Shown: piece by piece, positions 17,319-25,642 of the stretch | Position numbering within the stretch: the stretch's first letter is position 1 | Layout of the letters: each line of letters starts with the position of its first letter | DNA from: Bacteroidales bacterium | GTDB lineage: Bacteria > Bacteroidota > Bacteroidia > Bacteroidales > Muribaculaceae | Length of the DNA: 64,000 bases | Direction of reading: 5' to 3' | Assembly (NCBI GenBank): GCA_014800735.1 | Contig: JAAVFP010000001.1 | Location: 1 to 64,000 of the forward strand | Made by a program: the position numbers and the translations under genes | Notes under the pieces: model-generated | The model's input: only the letters and a program-made list of their open reading frames with translations | Told to the model about the DNA's origin: nothing | Database searches by the model: none

Positions 17319-17351
17319 ACATATAAAACAATTCCGGTGCACGGTGGGTTC

Positions 17352-17389
17352 GGAAATAAAACAAGGGTGCATCGGCTGACGCACCCTTG
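17352..17389 (-). terminator. terminator of pgk
   Basis: Perfect 9-bp stem CAAGGGTGC/GCACCCTTG (17362-17389), followed on the minus strand by TTTTATTTCC. It is 25 nt after the pgk stop. Confidence 0.85.
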
Positions 17390-17414
17390 CTATGGTTATA
17401 TTCTGAAACTCAGA

Positions 17415-18665
17415 TTATTTGCCTTCGATAGCAGCAACGCCGGGGAGCACTTTGCCCTCGATAGCCTCGAGGAGTGCGCCACCACCGGTGGACACGTAGC
17501 TAACCTCGTCGGCCAGGCCGAACTTGTTGATGCAGGCAACGGAGTCGCCACCGCCAACCAGCGAGAAAGCGCCGTCCTTGGTAGCCTTCACAACAGCGTC
17601 GGCAATAGCACGGCTGCCGCCGGTGAAGTTGTCGAATTCGAATACACCGGCAGGACCGTTCCACAGGATGGTCTTGGAGCCTTCGATAGCGTTGGCGAAA
17701 GCCTTGCGGGTTTCGGGACCTGCGTCGAGGCCTTCCCAGCCTTCGGGGATGTCCATCACGGAGCAAACCTGGGTGTTGGCGTCGTTGCTGTAAGCGTCGG
17801 CTGCGATGCAGTCGGTGCCGAGCACCAGGTTGACACCCTTGGCTTTGGCCTTGGCGATGATGTCGAGAGCGAGGTCGAGCTTATCCTCTTCGCAGATGGA
17901 GCAGCCTACCTTGCCACCCTGAGCGCGGGCGAAGGTGTAGGTCATGCCACCGCACAGGATGAGGTTGTCCACCTTGTCCATGAGGTTTTCGATGATGCCG
18001 ATTTTGGTGGAAACCTTGGAGCCGCCCATGATAGCGGTGAAGGGACGCTTGATGTCCTTGAGGATAGCGTCAACAGCCTTTACTTCCTTCTCCATGAGGT
18101 AGCCGAGCATCTTGTGGTCGGCGTCGAAGTAGTCGGCGATAACGGCGGTGGAAGCATGACGACGGTGAGCGGTGCCGAAAGCATCGTTCACATAAACGTC
18201 GGCGTAGCTTGCGAGCTTCTTTGCAAATTCTTTCTGACGTTCCTTCATTTCCTTCTTGGCAGCGTCGTAGTTGGGGTCCTCTTTGTCGATGCCCACGGGC
18301 TTGCCTTCCTCTTCGGGATAGAAACGGAGGTTTTCAAGCAGCAGAGCCTGGCCGGGCTTGAGAGCGGCAGCCATATCGTCGGCGGCAGCGCAGTCGTTGG
18401 CAAACTGCACGTCGGTGCCGAGAGCGGCAGCCACAGCGTCCTTGATCTGGCCCAGGGAGAGCTTGGGGTTCACTTTGCCTTTGGGTTTGCCCATGTGGCT
18501 CATGATGATGAGCGAGCCGCCGTCGGCAAGGATTTTCTTGAGGGTGGGGAGAGCACCGCGGATACGGGTATCATCGGTAATCTTACCGTTTTCATCCAGA
18601 GGCACGTTGAAGTCAACGCGGACAATGGCTTTCTTGTCTTTGAAGTTGAAGTTGTCGATTGTCAT
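17415..18665 (-). CDS. pgk: phosphoglycerate kinase
   Basis: Glycolytic enzyme making ATP from 1,3-bisphosphoglycerate. 416 residues, typical bacterial length. Motifs: [14 protein letters not shown] near residue 15, [16 protein letters not shown] near 56, [15 protein letters not shown] near 106, [11 protein letters not shown] near 163, the nucleotide-binding [13 protein letters not shown] near 205, NGPAGVFEF near 335, and [13 protein letters not shown] near 374. A single-gene unit with its own -7 element (18713-18720) and terminator. Nearest glycolytic-type neighbour is none; context is not informative. Confidence 0.97.
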   Translation of the reverse strand: MTIDNFNFKDKKAIVRVDFNVPLDENGKITDDTRIRGALPTLKKILADGGSLIIMSHMGKPKGKVNPKLSLGQIKDAVAAALGTDVQFANDCAAADDMAAALKPGQALLLENLRFYPEEEGKPVGIDKEDPNYDAAKKEMKERQKEFAKKLASYADVYVNDAFGTAHRRHASTAVIADYFDADHKMLGYLMEKEVKAVDAILKDIKRPFTAIMGGSKVSTKIGIIENLMDKVDNLILCGGMTYTFARAQGGKVGCSICEEDKLDLALDIIAKAKAKGVNLVLGTDCIAADAYSNDANTQVCSVMDIPEGWEGLDAGPETRKAFANAIEGSKTILWNGPAGVFEFDNFTGGSRAIADAVVKATKDGAFSLVGGGDSVACINKFGLADEVSYVSTGGGALLEAIEGKVLPGVAAIEGK

Positions 18666-18712
18666 TTTCGTATGTTTATATCGATTCTATGTCTTAGTTA
18701 ATTATTGCGGTG

Positions 18713-18720
18713 CAAATATA
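18713..18720 (-). promoter_or_regulatory. -7 element of the pgk promoter
   Basis: Minus-strand TATATTTG matches TANNTTTG; no clear TTTG at -33. Start predicted near 18706, about 40 nt before the pgk ATG. Confidence 0.6.
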
Positions 18721-18757
18721 AAGAAATTTTTCGGTATTCGATTATTCGGGAGGGTGA

Positions 18758-18804
18758 AAAAAAGATAAAAAGAAAACCGGACGCAGTCACAAGACTACGT
18801 CCGG
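18758..18804 (-). terminator. terminator of the leucine-rich-repeat gene
   Basis: 11-bp stem CCGGACGCAGT/ACTACGTCCGG with one mismatch (18777-18804), followed on the minus strand by TTTTCTTTTTATCTTTTTTT. Confidence 0.85.
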
Positions 18805-18870
18805 CCATGAACTTTATTGTATAGTATTATCGCATTTTTTCTATTTGAAGTTCAAAACTTTGCCCTTTGA

Positions 18871-19926
18871 TTAGTAGTTCCACTGGCAGGCAATCATGTG
18901 GAGGTTGTCGCAACCGATCGTGCGGAGGTCGTTGATCATGTTGTAGCGGCAGTTGATGTAGGTAAGAGCCTGGTCGAAGGATACATCAAGCATGGTGAGC
19001 TCGTTGTTGTTGCAGAGCAGACGCTGCAGGAAGGTCTGGTTGGCGAGGCTGAGCGTGGTCAGGTCGTTGTAGGAGCAGTCAACGAAGAGCACGTTGGGGC
19101 ACTGTTCGATGGTGAAGCTGGTAAGGTCGTTGTAGGAGCAAACCACGTCCATCAGGTTGCGGCAGTCGCGCAGGCCCAGAGTCTTCATGTTGTTGTCGGA
19201 GCAGATGAAGTTCGACAGCGAGGGAAGGCCGGAGATAATCATGTTGGAAATCTCGTTGCTATCGATGTTCATGTTCTGCAGGTTGGTCACACCGGCCAGG
19301 GTGATACCGCTGAGCTTGTTGTAACCGGCATAAAGGTTCTTGAGGGCGGTGCAGTTGCTCACCGTGAGGCTTTCCAGATGGTTGCTCTGGCAGTTGAGGG
19401 TCTCAAGTGTGGGAGAACCCTGAAGGTCGAGAGCGGCCAGAAGGTTGGAAGCGATGTTGATGCTCTTGATGGCGGGAACCTCGGAGAGCGAGAACTCGGT
19501 GATTCGGTTGTTGTTGAGGGTGAGCTTGGTGAGCGAGGTGTTGCCGGTGAAGTCGATTTCGGAAATCTTGTTGCGGGAAGCGTTCACTTCGGCCAGGGCG
19601 GCATCGCCGTTGGTGCTGATGGCGGTGATGGCGTTGCGGCTTACGTCAACCTTGGTGAGAGCGGCAAAACCGCTGAGGTCAAGGGTACCGGCCAGTTTTT
19701 TACCTTTCCAATCGATTTCGGTCACGCGGTTGCCCTCTACTGTAACACCTTCCCAGGTGGAGGGGTCCTTGATGTTGGAAATTCCGAGGGCTTCGGCGTT
19801 GGTTGCGGCTTCGGCTGCGGGCTGTGCCAGGAAGTTCTGGAGCTGTTTCAGTTCACCCTTGTTTACCTGGGCGATAGCGGCTACGCTGGTAAGAGCGGCG
19901 GCTAATACAAATGCGATCTTTTTCAT
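18871..19926 (-). CDS. secreted leucine-rich-repeat protein
   Basis: 351 residues: signal peptide MKKIAFVLAAALTSVAAIAQ, a short N-terminal segment, then from about residue 55 to the end roughly a dozen repeats of 20-22 residues. Examples are LTKVDVSRNAITAIS, LTKLTLNNNRITEFSL and LKNLYAGYNKLSGITL. This is the short irregular bacterial LRR type seen in Bacteroidetes surface or periplasmic proteins. There is no lipobox, no membrane anchor, and no T9SS-type sorting tail: the protein ends inside a repeat (MIACQWNY). It is therefore likely periplasmic. The repeats resemble those of the much larger cargo protein at 38.0-41.7 kb. Role unknown; LRRs usually bind proteins. Confidence 0.85.
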   Translation of the reverse strand: MKKIAFVLAAALTSVAAIAQVNKGELKQLQNFLAQPAAEAATNAEALGISNIKDPSTWEGVTVEGNRVTEIDWKGKKLAGTLDLSGFAALTKVDVSRNAITAISTNGDAALAEVNASRNKISEIDFTGNTSLTKLTLNNNRITEFSLSEVPAIKSINIASNLLAALDLQGSPTLETLNCQSNHLESLTVSNCTALKNLYAGYNKLSGITLAGVTNLQNMNIDSNEISNMIISGLPSLSNFICSDNNMKTLGLRDCRNLMDVVCSYNDLTSFTIEQCPNVLFVDCSYNDLTTLSLANQTFLQRLLCNNNELTMLDVSFDQALTYINCRYNMINDLRTIGCDNLHMIACQWNY

Positions 19927-20101
19927 GTCGTGAATTATAGTTATGTGGGTTATGAATGTTATATGACTTTATAACTTCCGACCTGCTAAAATTGTTTAGT
20001 GAACTTTAAAATTTTTCGATATAAATATTCGCCCCGGGGATGAAATAATATAATTTTTGTAAAATTATGGCTTGAAACATAGGAGGTTTCGAAAATCTTC
20101 G

Positions 20102-20109
20102 TAAATTTG
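20102..20109 (+). promoter_or_regulatory. -7 element for the metallophosphoesterase gene
   Basis: TAAATTTG fits TANNTTTG; no clear -33 TTTG. Start predicted near 20116, about 38 nt before the ATG. The 227-nt divergent region 19927-20153 is AT-rich; I saw no clear promoter for the leftward LRR gene in it. Confidence 0.55.
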
Positions 20110-20153
20110 CAAATAAATTTTCTTTAAAACAACTTCATTTACCGTCTATTCTT

Positions 20154-22010
20154 ATGAATTTCAAAAAAATTCTGTTGGCAGTGATGGCCACTGTGCCTTT
20201 GCTCGCTAATAGCCAGCGGATTGCGGTGCTGAGCGACGTGCACGTCACTCCCGGCAATCTCAACGATGGCAAGCTGCGCGAGGCAGTGGCCGAAATCAAC
20301 CGAGGCAACTTTGATTTCGTGGTGATGAACGGCGACATGGGCAACGAAGGCTCCGATGCCGAACTGAACAACGTGAAATCCATTCTCGACCAGGTGACCA
20401 AGCCCCTGTTCGTGCTGCCCGGCAACCACGAGAACAACTGGAGCCAGAGCGCCACCAAAACCCTGGTGGACCTGTGGGGCAATGACCGCTTTGTGGCCGA
20501 TTTCGACTCGCTCATTATCATCGGCATCAACTGCGGCCCCTACATGAAGATGGGCGACGGCCACATCAAGCAGGAAGACCTGCACTGGCTCAAATCCACC
20601 CTCGAGGAGTACGTGAAGCCCGGCAAGCGTGTGCTGTCGTTCAACCACTACCCGCTGAAGGACGACCTTGACAACTGCCCGGACTATCTTGCAGTGCTTG
20701 AACAGTTCCCCGTAATCGCTCATGTGAACGGCCACTATCACCACTGGGAGGCTTACAACGCCGGTGGCGATGACTCCGGTAGCGACCTGCCCTGTGTGAT
20801 GATTCGCGCACTCGAAATGGGACCCAAGGGCGAAAAGACCTATGGCTACACCATCCTCGACATCGACCGCGACTGGATGCACGTATATAATAAGGAAATC
20901 GGCAAGGAACCCCAGGCAATGTACGCTTTCGCTGCCCGCGACACCCACAAGAAGGCCAAGGTGCCCGTGCGCCCCGAAATCGTGGCTCCCGAGGGCTTTG
21001 AAGTGACTAAGGTGTGGGCCGACAGCGCCTCGATTTTCACCCGTCTGGGCTTCGAGGGCGACAATGTGCTCTTCGGCAACTCGCTGGGCCAGGCCCGTGC
21101 TGTGGGCAAGAACGACGGTCAGCTGAAATGGAGCGTTCCCACCGGTGCTTCGCTGTTCAGCCGTCCTGTGGCCCTGAAGGGTGGCAAGGTGGCTGTGCCT
21201 ATGCACGACGGCATCATGATTCTCAACGGTGCCAATGGCAAGACCGTCGGCAAGCAGACTTCCAAGGAAGGTCCCTATGTGGCCGACGGCCTCGTGACCG
21301 CCGATGGCAAAGCCTACATCCAGGGCGGCTACAAGCGCATGGAGCGTCGCCGTGCAACGGATGGCAAACTCGTGTGGAGCTACGATTCACTCAATAATTA
21401 CACCCAGGCAGCTCCCACCATCGCCGGCAACGATCTTGTGTTCGGCGCCTGGGACACCAATCTGCGCGTTCTTGACTTGAACACCGGCAAACTGCGCTGG
21501 GTGTGGAACAACGGCAAGACAGCCAATATGCTCGGCCCCGGCAACGTGGTGCCTGTCGTTACCGACGACAAGGTGATTATCGTGGCCCCCGACCGCTATA
21601 TGACTGCCCTTGACCGTGCCACCGGTCGCCAGCTGTGGCGCGACAATTCGCACCGCTACCGCGAGAGCCTCGGCCACAGCGAGGACCTGACCAAGGTATA
21701 TGCAAAGACCATGGACGGCGAGCTTGTGGCGATTGATGCCACCACTCCCGACTTCAAGGAGCTTTGGCTGGTTGACCTCGGCATCGGCTACGACCACGCT
21801 CCCTGCATCGTGCTTGAAAAGGACGGCTACATCTACGCCGGTTCGCGCCGCGGCATCCTCACCATCACCGATGCCAAGGAGCCGCGCCTGATTGCCTCGC
21901 TGCCCCTGGGCGTGAGCGAAATCAATGGCATCGACGTTGATCCCGCCACCGGTGATATCTACGTCAGCCTCATCGAGGGCACCATCTTCCGTGTGAAGAA
22001 TGTGAAGTAA
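20154..22010 (+). CDS. secreted metallophosphoesterase with PQQ-like beta-propeller
   Basis: 618 residues. Signal peptide (MNFKKILLAVMATVPLLANS), then a calcineurin-like metallophosphoesterase domain (about 20-270). Its metal ligands are visible as LSDVHVTPG, MNGDMGNEG, LPGNHENNW, NHYP and VNGHYHHW. The C-terminal half (about 285-618) is a PQQ/WD40-like propeller with repeated blades such as KNDGQLKWSVPTG, ATDGKLVWSYDS, NTGKLRWVWNNG and ATGRQLWRDN. Similar fusions occur in Bacteroidetes as exported proteins of unknown substrate. Single gene with strong terminator. Substrate cannot be inferred. Confidence 0.88.
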   Translation: MNFKKILLAVMATVPLLANSQRIAVLSDVHVTPGNLNDGKLREAVAEINRGNFDFVVMNGDMGNEGSDAELNNVKSILDQVTKPLFVLPGNHENNWSQSATKTLVDLWGNDRFVADFDSLIIIGINCGPYMKMGDGHIKQEDLHWLKSTLEEYVKPGKRVLSFNHYPLKDDLDNCPDYLAVLEQFPVIAHVNGHYHHWEAYNAGGDDSGSDLPCVMIRALEMGPKGEKTYGYTILDIDRDWMHVYNKEIGKEPQAMYAFAARDTHKKAKVPVRPEIVAPEGFEVTKVWADSASIFTRLGFEGDNVLFGNSLGQARAVGKNDGQLKWSVPTGASLFSRPVALKGGKVAVPMHDGIMILNGANGKTVGKQTSKEGPYVADGLVTADGKAYIQGGYKRMERRRATDGKLVWSYDSLNNYTQAAPTIAGNDLVFGAWDTNLRVLDLNTGKLRWVWNNGKTANMLGPGNVVPVVTDDKVIIVAPDRYMTALDRATGRQLWRDNSHRYRESLGHSEDLTKVYAKTMDGELVAIDATTPDFKELWLVDLGIGYDHAPCIVLEKDGYIYAGSRRGILTITDAKEPRLIASLPLGVSEINGIDVDPATGDIYVSLIEGTIFRVKNVK

Positions 22011-22054
22011 TCACAACCAAGACCTTTAGTTTCAGGTCCTCATCTTTCAAATTA

Positions 22055-22094
22055 AAGTGGGTGAAACATTCCAAGTTGTTTCACCCACTTTTTT
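22055..22094 (+). terminator. terminator after the metallophosphoesterase gene
   Basis: Perfect 13-bp stem AAGTGGGTGAAAC/GTTTCACCCACTT followed by TTTT. It may also serve the convergent KilA-N gene, whose stop is 14 nt away. Confidence 0.88.
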
Positions 22095-22107
22095 ACTTTA
22101 ATGGTTG

Positions 22108-22911
22108 CTATTTCAACAGCTCCCGGCCCCCACTATTACTCTCCAAAATATTCATTTGATGTATGGCGATCTTATTCAGTTTTATAAGCCGTTCTGTCTG
22201 CTCTATACCTTGTTCGATGAAGACAGCATTCAAATTCTCCATGTTAGACAAGCATATTAACTCATTAACGGTGGCATAATCGCGGATATTACCTTTTAAT
22301 GTAGGATGAGCATCCCGCCATTCTTTGGCGGTTACGCCGAACATAGCCACGTTAAGGACATCGGCTTCATTCGCGTATATTACGCTTGCCTGGGTCTTTG
22401 TGATTTCGTTTGGAATGAGGTTGTGCTTTATGGCATCCGTGTGAATACGGTAATTGATTTTCGACAACTCTCGTTTAGCAGACCAACCTATGTGCTTTTG
22501 TTCAGCCTCTTTGAGGCGCTGGAATTCCCTGATTAAATAAACCTTAAATTCAGGGCTTATCCACATGGCAAATTCAAATGCGATATCTTTATGAGCGTAA
22601 GTTCCACCATAACGACCGGCCTTGGAAATAATTCCGATAGCTCCGGTTTTTTCCATCCATTCTTTTGCGCTGAGACGAAAACTATTTAATCCAGCCAAGC
22701 TTTTAATTCTGTCGAATTCGACAGAATTAAAATTAGGATTATTTACAGTTTCCCAAATGCCAAGGAATTCAATGGTGTTTCGATTCCTCAACCAGTTATA
22801 AAAAAAGAACTCGCCATCCCGTGCTTTAAGCATGTCGGTCAAGCAGATGTAATCTTCGTCATTGACTTTGATTACAGTTACAGAAGTGTTATTTACGTCA
22901 ATTTTTGCCAT
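22108..22911 (-). CDS. KilA-N domain DNA-binding protein
   Basis: 267 residues. The KilA-N region covers about 1-135: YICLTDMLKARDGEFFFYNWL, ETVNNPNFN, SVEFDRIKSLAGLNSF, and GRYGGTYAHKDIAFEFAMWISPEFKVYLIREFQRL. The last stretch is the family's most recognisable segment. The C-terminal half is helical (about 140-267), with NEADVLNVAMFGVTAKEWR. KilA-N proteins are known from phages and are also scattered in Bacteroidetes chromosomes. The gene is lower in GC than its neighbours, stands alone, and has an inverted repeat over its promoter, all consistent with an acquired regulator. No integrase or phage genes are nearby. Confidence 0.87.
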   Translation of the reverse strand: MAKIDVNNTSVTVIKVNDEDYICLTDMLKARDGEFFFYNWLRNRNTIEFLGIWETVNNPNFNSVEFDRIKSLAGLNSFRLSAKEWMEKTGAIGIISKAGRYGGTYAHKDIAFEFAMWISPEFKVYLIREFQRLKEAEQKHIGWSAKRELSKINYRIHTDAIKHNLIPNEITKTQASVIYANEADVLNVAMFGVTAKEWRDAHPTLKGNIRDYATVNELICLSNMENLNAVFIEQGIEQTERLIKLNKIAIHQMNILESNSGGRELLK

Positions 22912-22918
22912 GGTATTG

Positions 22919-22949
22919 CAAAGATACGCAAAATGGAGGGATTTTGCGT
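22919..22949 (-). promoter_or_regulatory. promoter and operator-like palindrome of the KilA-N gene
   Basis: Minus-strand TATCTTTG (22926-22919) is a perfect -7 element only 8 bp from the ATG, so the transcript may be leaderless or nearly so. Directly upstream, 22926-22949 is a perfect 9-bp inverted repeat ACGCAAAAT/ATTTTGCGT with a 6-bp spacer, placed between the -7 and -33 positions. Autoregulation by the KilA-N protein is a natural guess. Confidence 0.5.
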
Positions 22950-23004
22950 GTTGCCACCCTGTTTTGACTTAAACATTTAAGGAATGTCCGAATCTACTCT
23001 GTAA

Positions 23005-24339
23005 TCACTTGCTTTTCTTGCGTGTGAAGAATACCACGATGCCGTAGGATATGAAGGCTACGACCACCGAGGGGAGGAATAGTCCGAAGTCGCCGCTCAT
23101 TTCGGAGGTGAGAAATATGGCCATGAATGGCGCGCGGATGGTGCCGGCCATAATTCCGGCCATGGCGATGAAGGCATAGCTTGGCACTGCGAGCTGCACG
23201 CCGGGAATGAAGTTGGCAATTCCGGCAAAGAATAGGCCCACCATACAGCCCGCAAAAAGCGTCGGGGCAAACTTGCCGGCCACACCTCCGCCATTGTTCA
23301 CGGCGGCTGTCACGGCACCTTTCACCAAGGCTATACCACCGGCAATCAGAATGATGGACCACGGTCCGGTTATTAAGCCGTAGAACGGTCCGTTGTCCAC
23401 AATCGCCATCGGGTCGTTGTGAAAAATGCGCACCATCGAGGGATAGCCTTCGCCGTAGAGTGAGGGGAACACGAACAATAGAACCGAAGCGAACAGCCCC
23501 GAGGTGATGACAGCAACCCACGGGTTGCGGCGGCTTTGCATCCACTTTTTCATGGCACCGGCAGTGCCGCTATAATATAATGAGTAAAAACCGCAAAAAA
23601 TGCCGAGGGCAAGTACGGGTATCACCCAGTGAGTATCGAAAAAATCGCTGCGGGTTGTGTAGGCGAAGCTGAAATCCATGCCGAGGAGAGCGAACGATGT
23701 TAGGCCTGCAACCAACCCGGCGGTGATAAGCACGAACACCGATAGTGTTGTCAGTTCCATCGCAAGCACTTCGAGGGTGAAGAGCATGCCGCCAACCGGA
23801 GCCTTGAAGATGGCTGCAATGCCGGCACCGGCTCCAACACCGACAAGGATTCGCATGGTGGCAGGCGATAGGTTGAACAGCCGCGCGAAGCCACTTCCCA
23901 TGGCTGCACCGGCAAAGGCGATGGGCCCCTCGGCACCGGCCGAACTTCCGAACCCAAGGGTGAGGGCGTTGGCCAGCAGAGGCTGATAGGTGAGAGCCAC
24001 GGGCATGCGGTAGGACTGCGAGGCGAGCACGCCGCGAACCTGCTCGGTGCCGTGCGCCAGAGGGCGCCGCGCCACGTAGCGGGTGTAGAGATACGCCAGT
24101 GTTATGCCTATAAGTGGAAGCACCAGGAAACGCCAGTTGGAGCCGTCGGTGCGCATGCCGCTCACGGCAAATAGCGAAATATAGCGGATGGTGCGCTTCA
24201 CCAGAAAGGCGCCCAGGCCACAAGCTAACCCAATGAGGACGGCCGCAACGAAAGTGACCGTGGTTTCGGACACATTGCGGTGTCGCCACGAGCGGGAGAG
24301 GTCGGTGACAGTGTGTGATGAGTTGAAACGTGCTTGCAT
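23005..24339 (-). CDS. ClC-family chloride channel/antiporter
   Basis: 444 residues, polytopic membrane protein. The selectivity-filter motif GSSAGAEGPIAFAG lies near residues 130-145 and keeps the external-gate glutamate of the GxEGP motif. The other family motifs are GVGAGAGIAAIFKAPVGGMLF near 165 and GKFAPTLFAGCMVG near 355 (the GxFxP loop). No C-terminal CBS domains, so it is a short bacterial form. Its role is presumably chloride/proton exchange or a related anion. A TATGTTTG -7 element lies about 25 bp upstream. Confidence 0.92.
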   Translation of the reverse strand: MQARFNSSHTVTDLSRSWRHRNVSETTVTFVAAVLIGLACGLGAFLVKRTIRYISLFAVSGMRTDGSNWRFLVLPLIGITLAYLYTRYVARRPLAHGTEQVRGVLASQSYRMPVALTYQPLLANALTLGFGSSAGAEGPIAFAGAAMGSGFARLFNLSPATMRILVGVGAGAGIAAIFKAPVGGMLFTLEVLAMELTTLSVFVLITAGLVAGLTSFALLGMDFSFAYTTRSDFFDTHWVIPVLALGIFCGFYSLYYSGTAGAMKKWMQSRRNPWVAVITSGLFASVLLFVFPSLYGEGYPSMVRIFHNDPMAIVDNGPFYGLITGPWSIILIAGGIALVKGAVTAAVNNGGGVAGKFAPTLFAGCMVGLFFAGIANFIPGVQLAVPSYAFIAMAGIMAGTIRAPFMAIFLTSEMSGDFGLFLPSVVVAFISYGIVVFFTRKKSK

Positions 24340-24361
24340 ATCGGAATAAACTTTAAAAATT

Positions 24362-24369
24362 CAAACATA
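24362..24369 (-). promoter_or_regulatory. -7 element of the ClC gene
   Basis: Minus-strand TATGTTTG fits TANNTTTG; -33 not recognisable. It shares the 127-bp divergent region with the PAS gene promoter. Confidence 0.45.
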
Positions 24370-24440
24370 CAATGACACCTAAAGGCTTAATAGATTAAGT
24401 TAAGATATGTTAATATGCACATAATCTACCGTCTTGTTGC

Positions 24441-24448
24441 TAACTTTG
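24441..24448 (+). promoter_or_regulatory. -7 element of the PAS gene
   Basis: TAACTTTG fits TANNTTTG. A start near 24455 excludes the upstream in-frame starts at 24434 and 24449 and supports the ATG at 24467. Confidence 0.55.
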
Positions 24449-24466
24449 ATGCAAACTTATAAAAAT

Positions 24467-24820
24467 ATGGAAGAATATAAAGCATCTATCCCCGACTGGG
24501 CTTGGGCGCTGAACTGCGCCATTACAGTGTGCGACGCCGATTGCACAATAATATATATGAACCAGCGCTCCCGCGAAACTTTCAGCGGTCGCGGAGAACT
24601 TGTAGGTAAAAATCTGCTTGACTGCCACAATCCGCACTCGGTGGAAATAATCCGTCATCTGCTTGCCACCGGCGGGCAGAATTGCTACACGATTGAAAAA
24701 CGCGGTGTGCATAAAATGATTTTCCAGACGGCTTGGAAGCGGCCCGACGGGACTGTGGGCGGCCTTGTGGAACTGTCAATGATTATTCCCGAACATATGC
24801 CCCACCACGTTAGGGAATAG
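24467..24820 (+). CDS. stand-alone PAS domain protein
   Basis: 117 residues from the ATG giving MEEYKASIPDWAWAL, which is the first start after the predicted transcription start. It is one PAS domain and little else: AITVCDADCTIIYMNQRS (strands A-B), FSGRGELVGKNLLDCHNPHS, HKMIFQTAWKRPDGTVGGLVELS, ending PEHMPHH. There is no kinase, HTH or cyclase output. The LLDCHNPHSVEIIRHLL segment resembles PAS domains found with DUF438, where cysteine/histidine residues may bind a ligand. Function unknown; it may sense a small molecule or redox signal for a partner encoded elsewhere. Confidence 0.8.
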   Translation: MEEYKASIPDWAWALNCAITVCDADCTIIYMNQRSRETFSGRGELVGKNLLDCHNPHSVEIIRHLLATGGQNCYTIEKRGVHKMIFQTAWKRPDGTVGGLVELSMIIPEHMPHHVRE

Positions 24821-24841
24821 CATAATTACATAGTAGAGCAG

Positions 24842-24885
24842 TATAAAAATACAAACCCGCCCTGGTCCAACGGACCGAGCGGGTT
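24842..24885 (-). terminator. terminator of tRNA-Leu
   Basis: Two-part stem AACCCG/CGGGTT (24854-24885) and inner GGTCC/GGACC, followed on the minus strand by TTTGTATTTTTATAC. It starts 10 nt after the 3' end of the tRNA. Confidence 0.75.
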
Positions 24886-24894
24886 GTGCTTTCG

Positions 24895-24976
24895 TGCGCA
24901 TGAAGGGACTCGAACCCCCACGACCTGAGTCATTAGATCCTAAGTCTAACGCGGCTACCAATTACGCCACATGCGC
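24895..24976 (-). tRNA. tRNA-Leu (anticodon UAG)
   Basis: 82 nt on the minus strand. Acceptor stem GCGCATG pairs with CATGCGC, discriminator A. The anticodon stem TTAGA/TCTAA holds loop CTTAGGA, giving anticodon TAG, which reads CUA/CUN leucine codons. A long variable arm and the T-arm segment GGTTCGAGTCC agree with a type II leucine tRNA. CCA is not encoded. Confidence 0.93.
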
Positions 24977-25097
24977 GGGAATGTTGTGCAAAGTTAGGGA
25001 AATTTTTAATTCGATGCAAATTTTTCTGCGATTTATGCAACCATGAGCCACGGCGGATTGTTGTATAGACAGAACAAAGAATTAAATACTATCAATT

Positions 25098-25574
25098 ATG
25101 AAAGAAATAGCATTATTAGGAACGATAAACAGAGTCCAGGCCGATGTGCTGGGTGAATTACTTGCCCGCGGTCTGAGCGTGAACGCAATGGTGGATTTTC
25201 CCGAGAAAGTTATGCTGGCTGACAGCCGCCTGACTGTTACCCATCTCCCGGTTGAGAACCATGAGCGCGTGGTTGAAGCTCTCGAAGGTTATTCCGATGC
25301 CGTGCTGGCATATAACGACGACCTGCAGGAGGCATATACCAACGAACTGACTCTTAAATACTTCGTCGATACCGTACACGCTGCCCGCGAAGCAGGTGTG
25401 AAACGTATTATCGTGGTCGGCTCGCCCGACTCGCAGGCATTCTTCGTGAGCGACCTGCGCCGTCTGGACGATATCGACTGGGTGTTCATCTCCACCGAAA
25501 ATGCATATCCCAAACGTGTGGCCGACGAGGTGATTTCGCCTCGCTTCCACAAAGAAGTTTACACCGAAGAATAA
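25098..25574 (+). CDS. short NAD(P)-binding Rossmann-like protein
   Basis: 158 residues, resembling the NAD(P)H-binding epimerase/atypical SDR family. A beta-alpha-beta start (KEIALLGTINRVQADVLGELLARGLSVNAMV) is followed by VTHLPVENHERVVEALEGYSDAVLAY, then VKRIIVVGSPDSQAF. The usual glycine-rich GxxGxxG loop reads GTINRVQ here, so cofactor binding by that loop is doubtful. About 60 residues shorter than typical members. Single gene with its own strong terminator. Role unknown. Confidence 0.78.
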   Translation: MKEIALLGTINRVQADVLGELLARGLSVNAMVDFPEKVMLADSRLTVTHLPVENHERVVEALEGYSDAVLAYNDDLQEAYTNELTLKYFVDTVHAAREAGVKRIIVVGSPDSQAFFVSDLRRLDDIDWVFISTENAYPKRVADEVISPRFHKEVYTEE

Positions 25575-25596
25575 TCATTCTCTTTTCTCCTCGGCC

Positions 25597-25642
25597 ATCG
25601 GGGCTACCGCGCAATCCGGCGTGGCAGCCCCGATATTTTTTT
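25597..25642 (+). terminator. terminator of the Rossmann-protein gene
   Basis: 9-bp outer stem ATCGGGGCT/AGCCCCGAT (25597-25634) with further internal pairing, followed by ATTTTTTT. Confidence 0.88.

Noticed and set aside
17160-18701. 513-codon open frame opposite pgk
   Set aside because: Complement of pgk; no domain, and it would run through two terminators.
22108-22911. prophage remnant at the KilA-N gene
   Set aside because: No integrase, structural or replication genes beside it and no attachment-site repeat found; a lone gene is all that is seen.
24434-24466. longer N-terminus for the PAS protein
   Set aside because: The -7 element at 24441-24448 puts the transcription start after these codons.
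24895-24976. tRNA-Leu as an integration site
   Set aside because: No partial tRNA copy or integrase was found in the flanking sequence.
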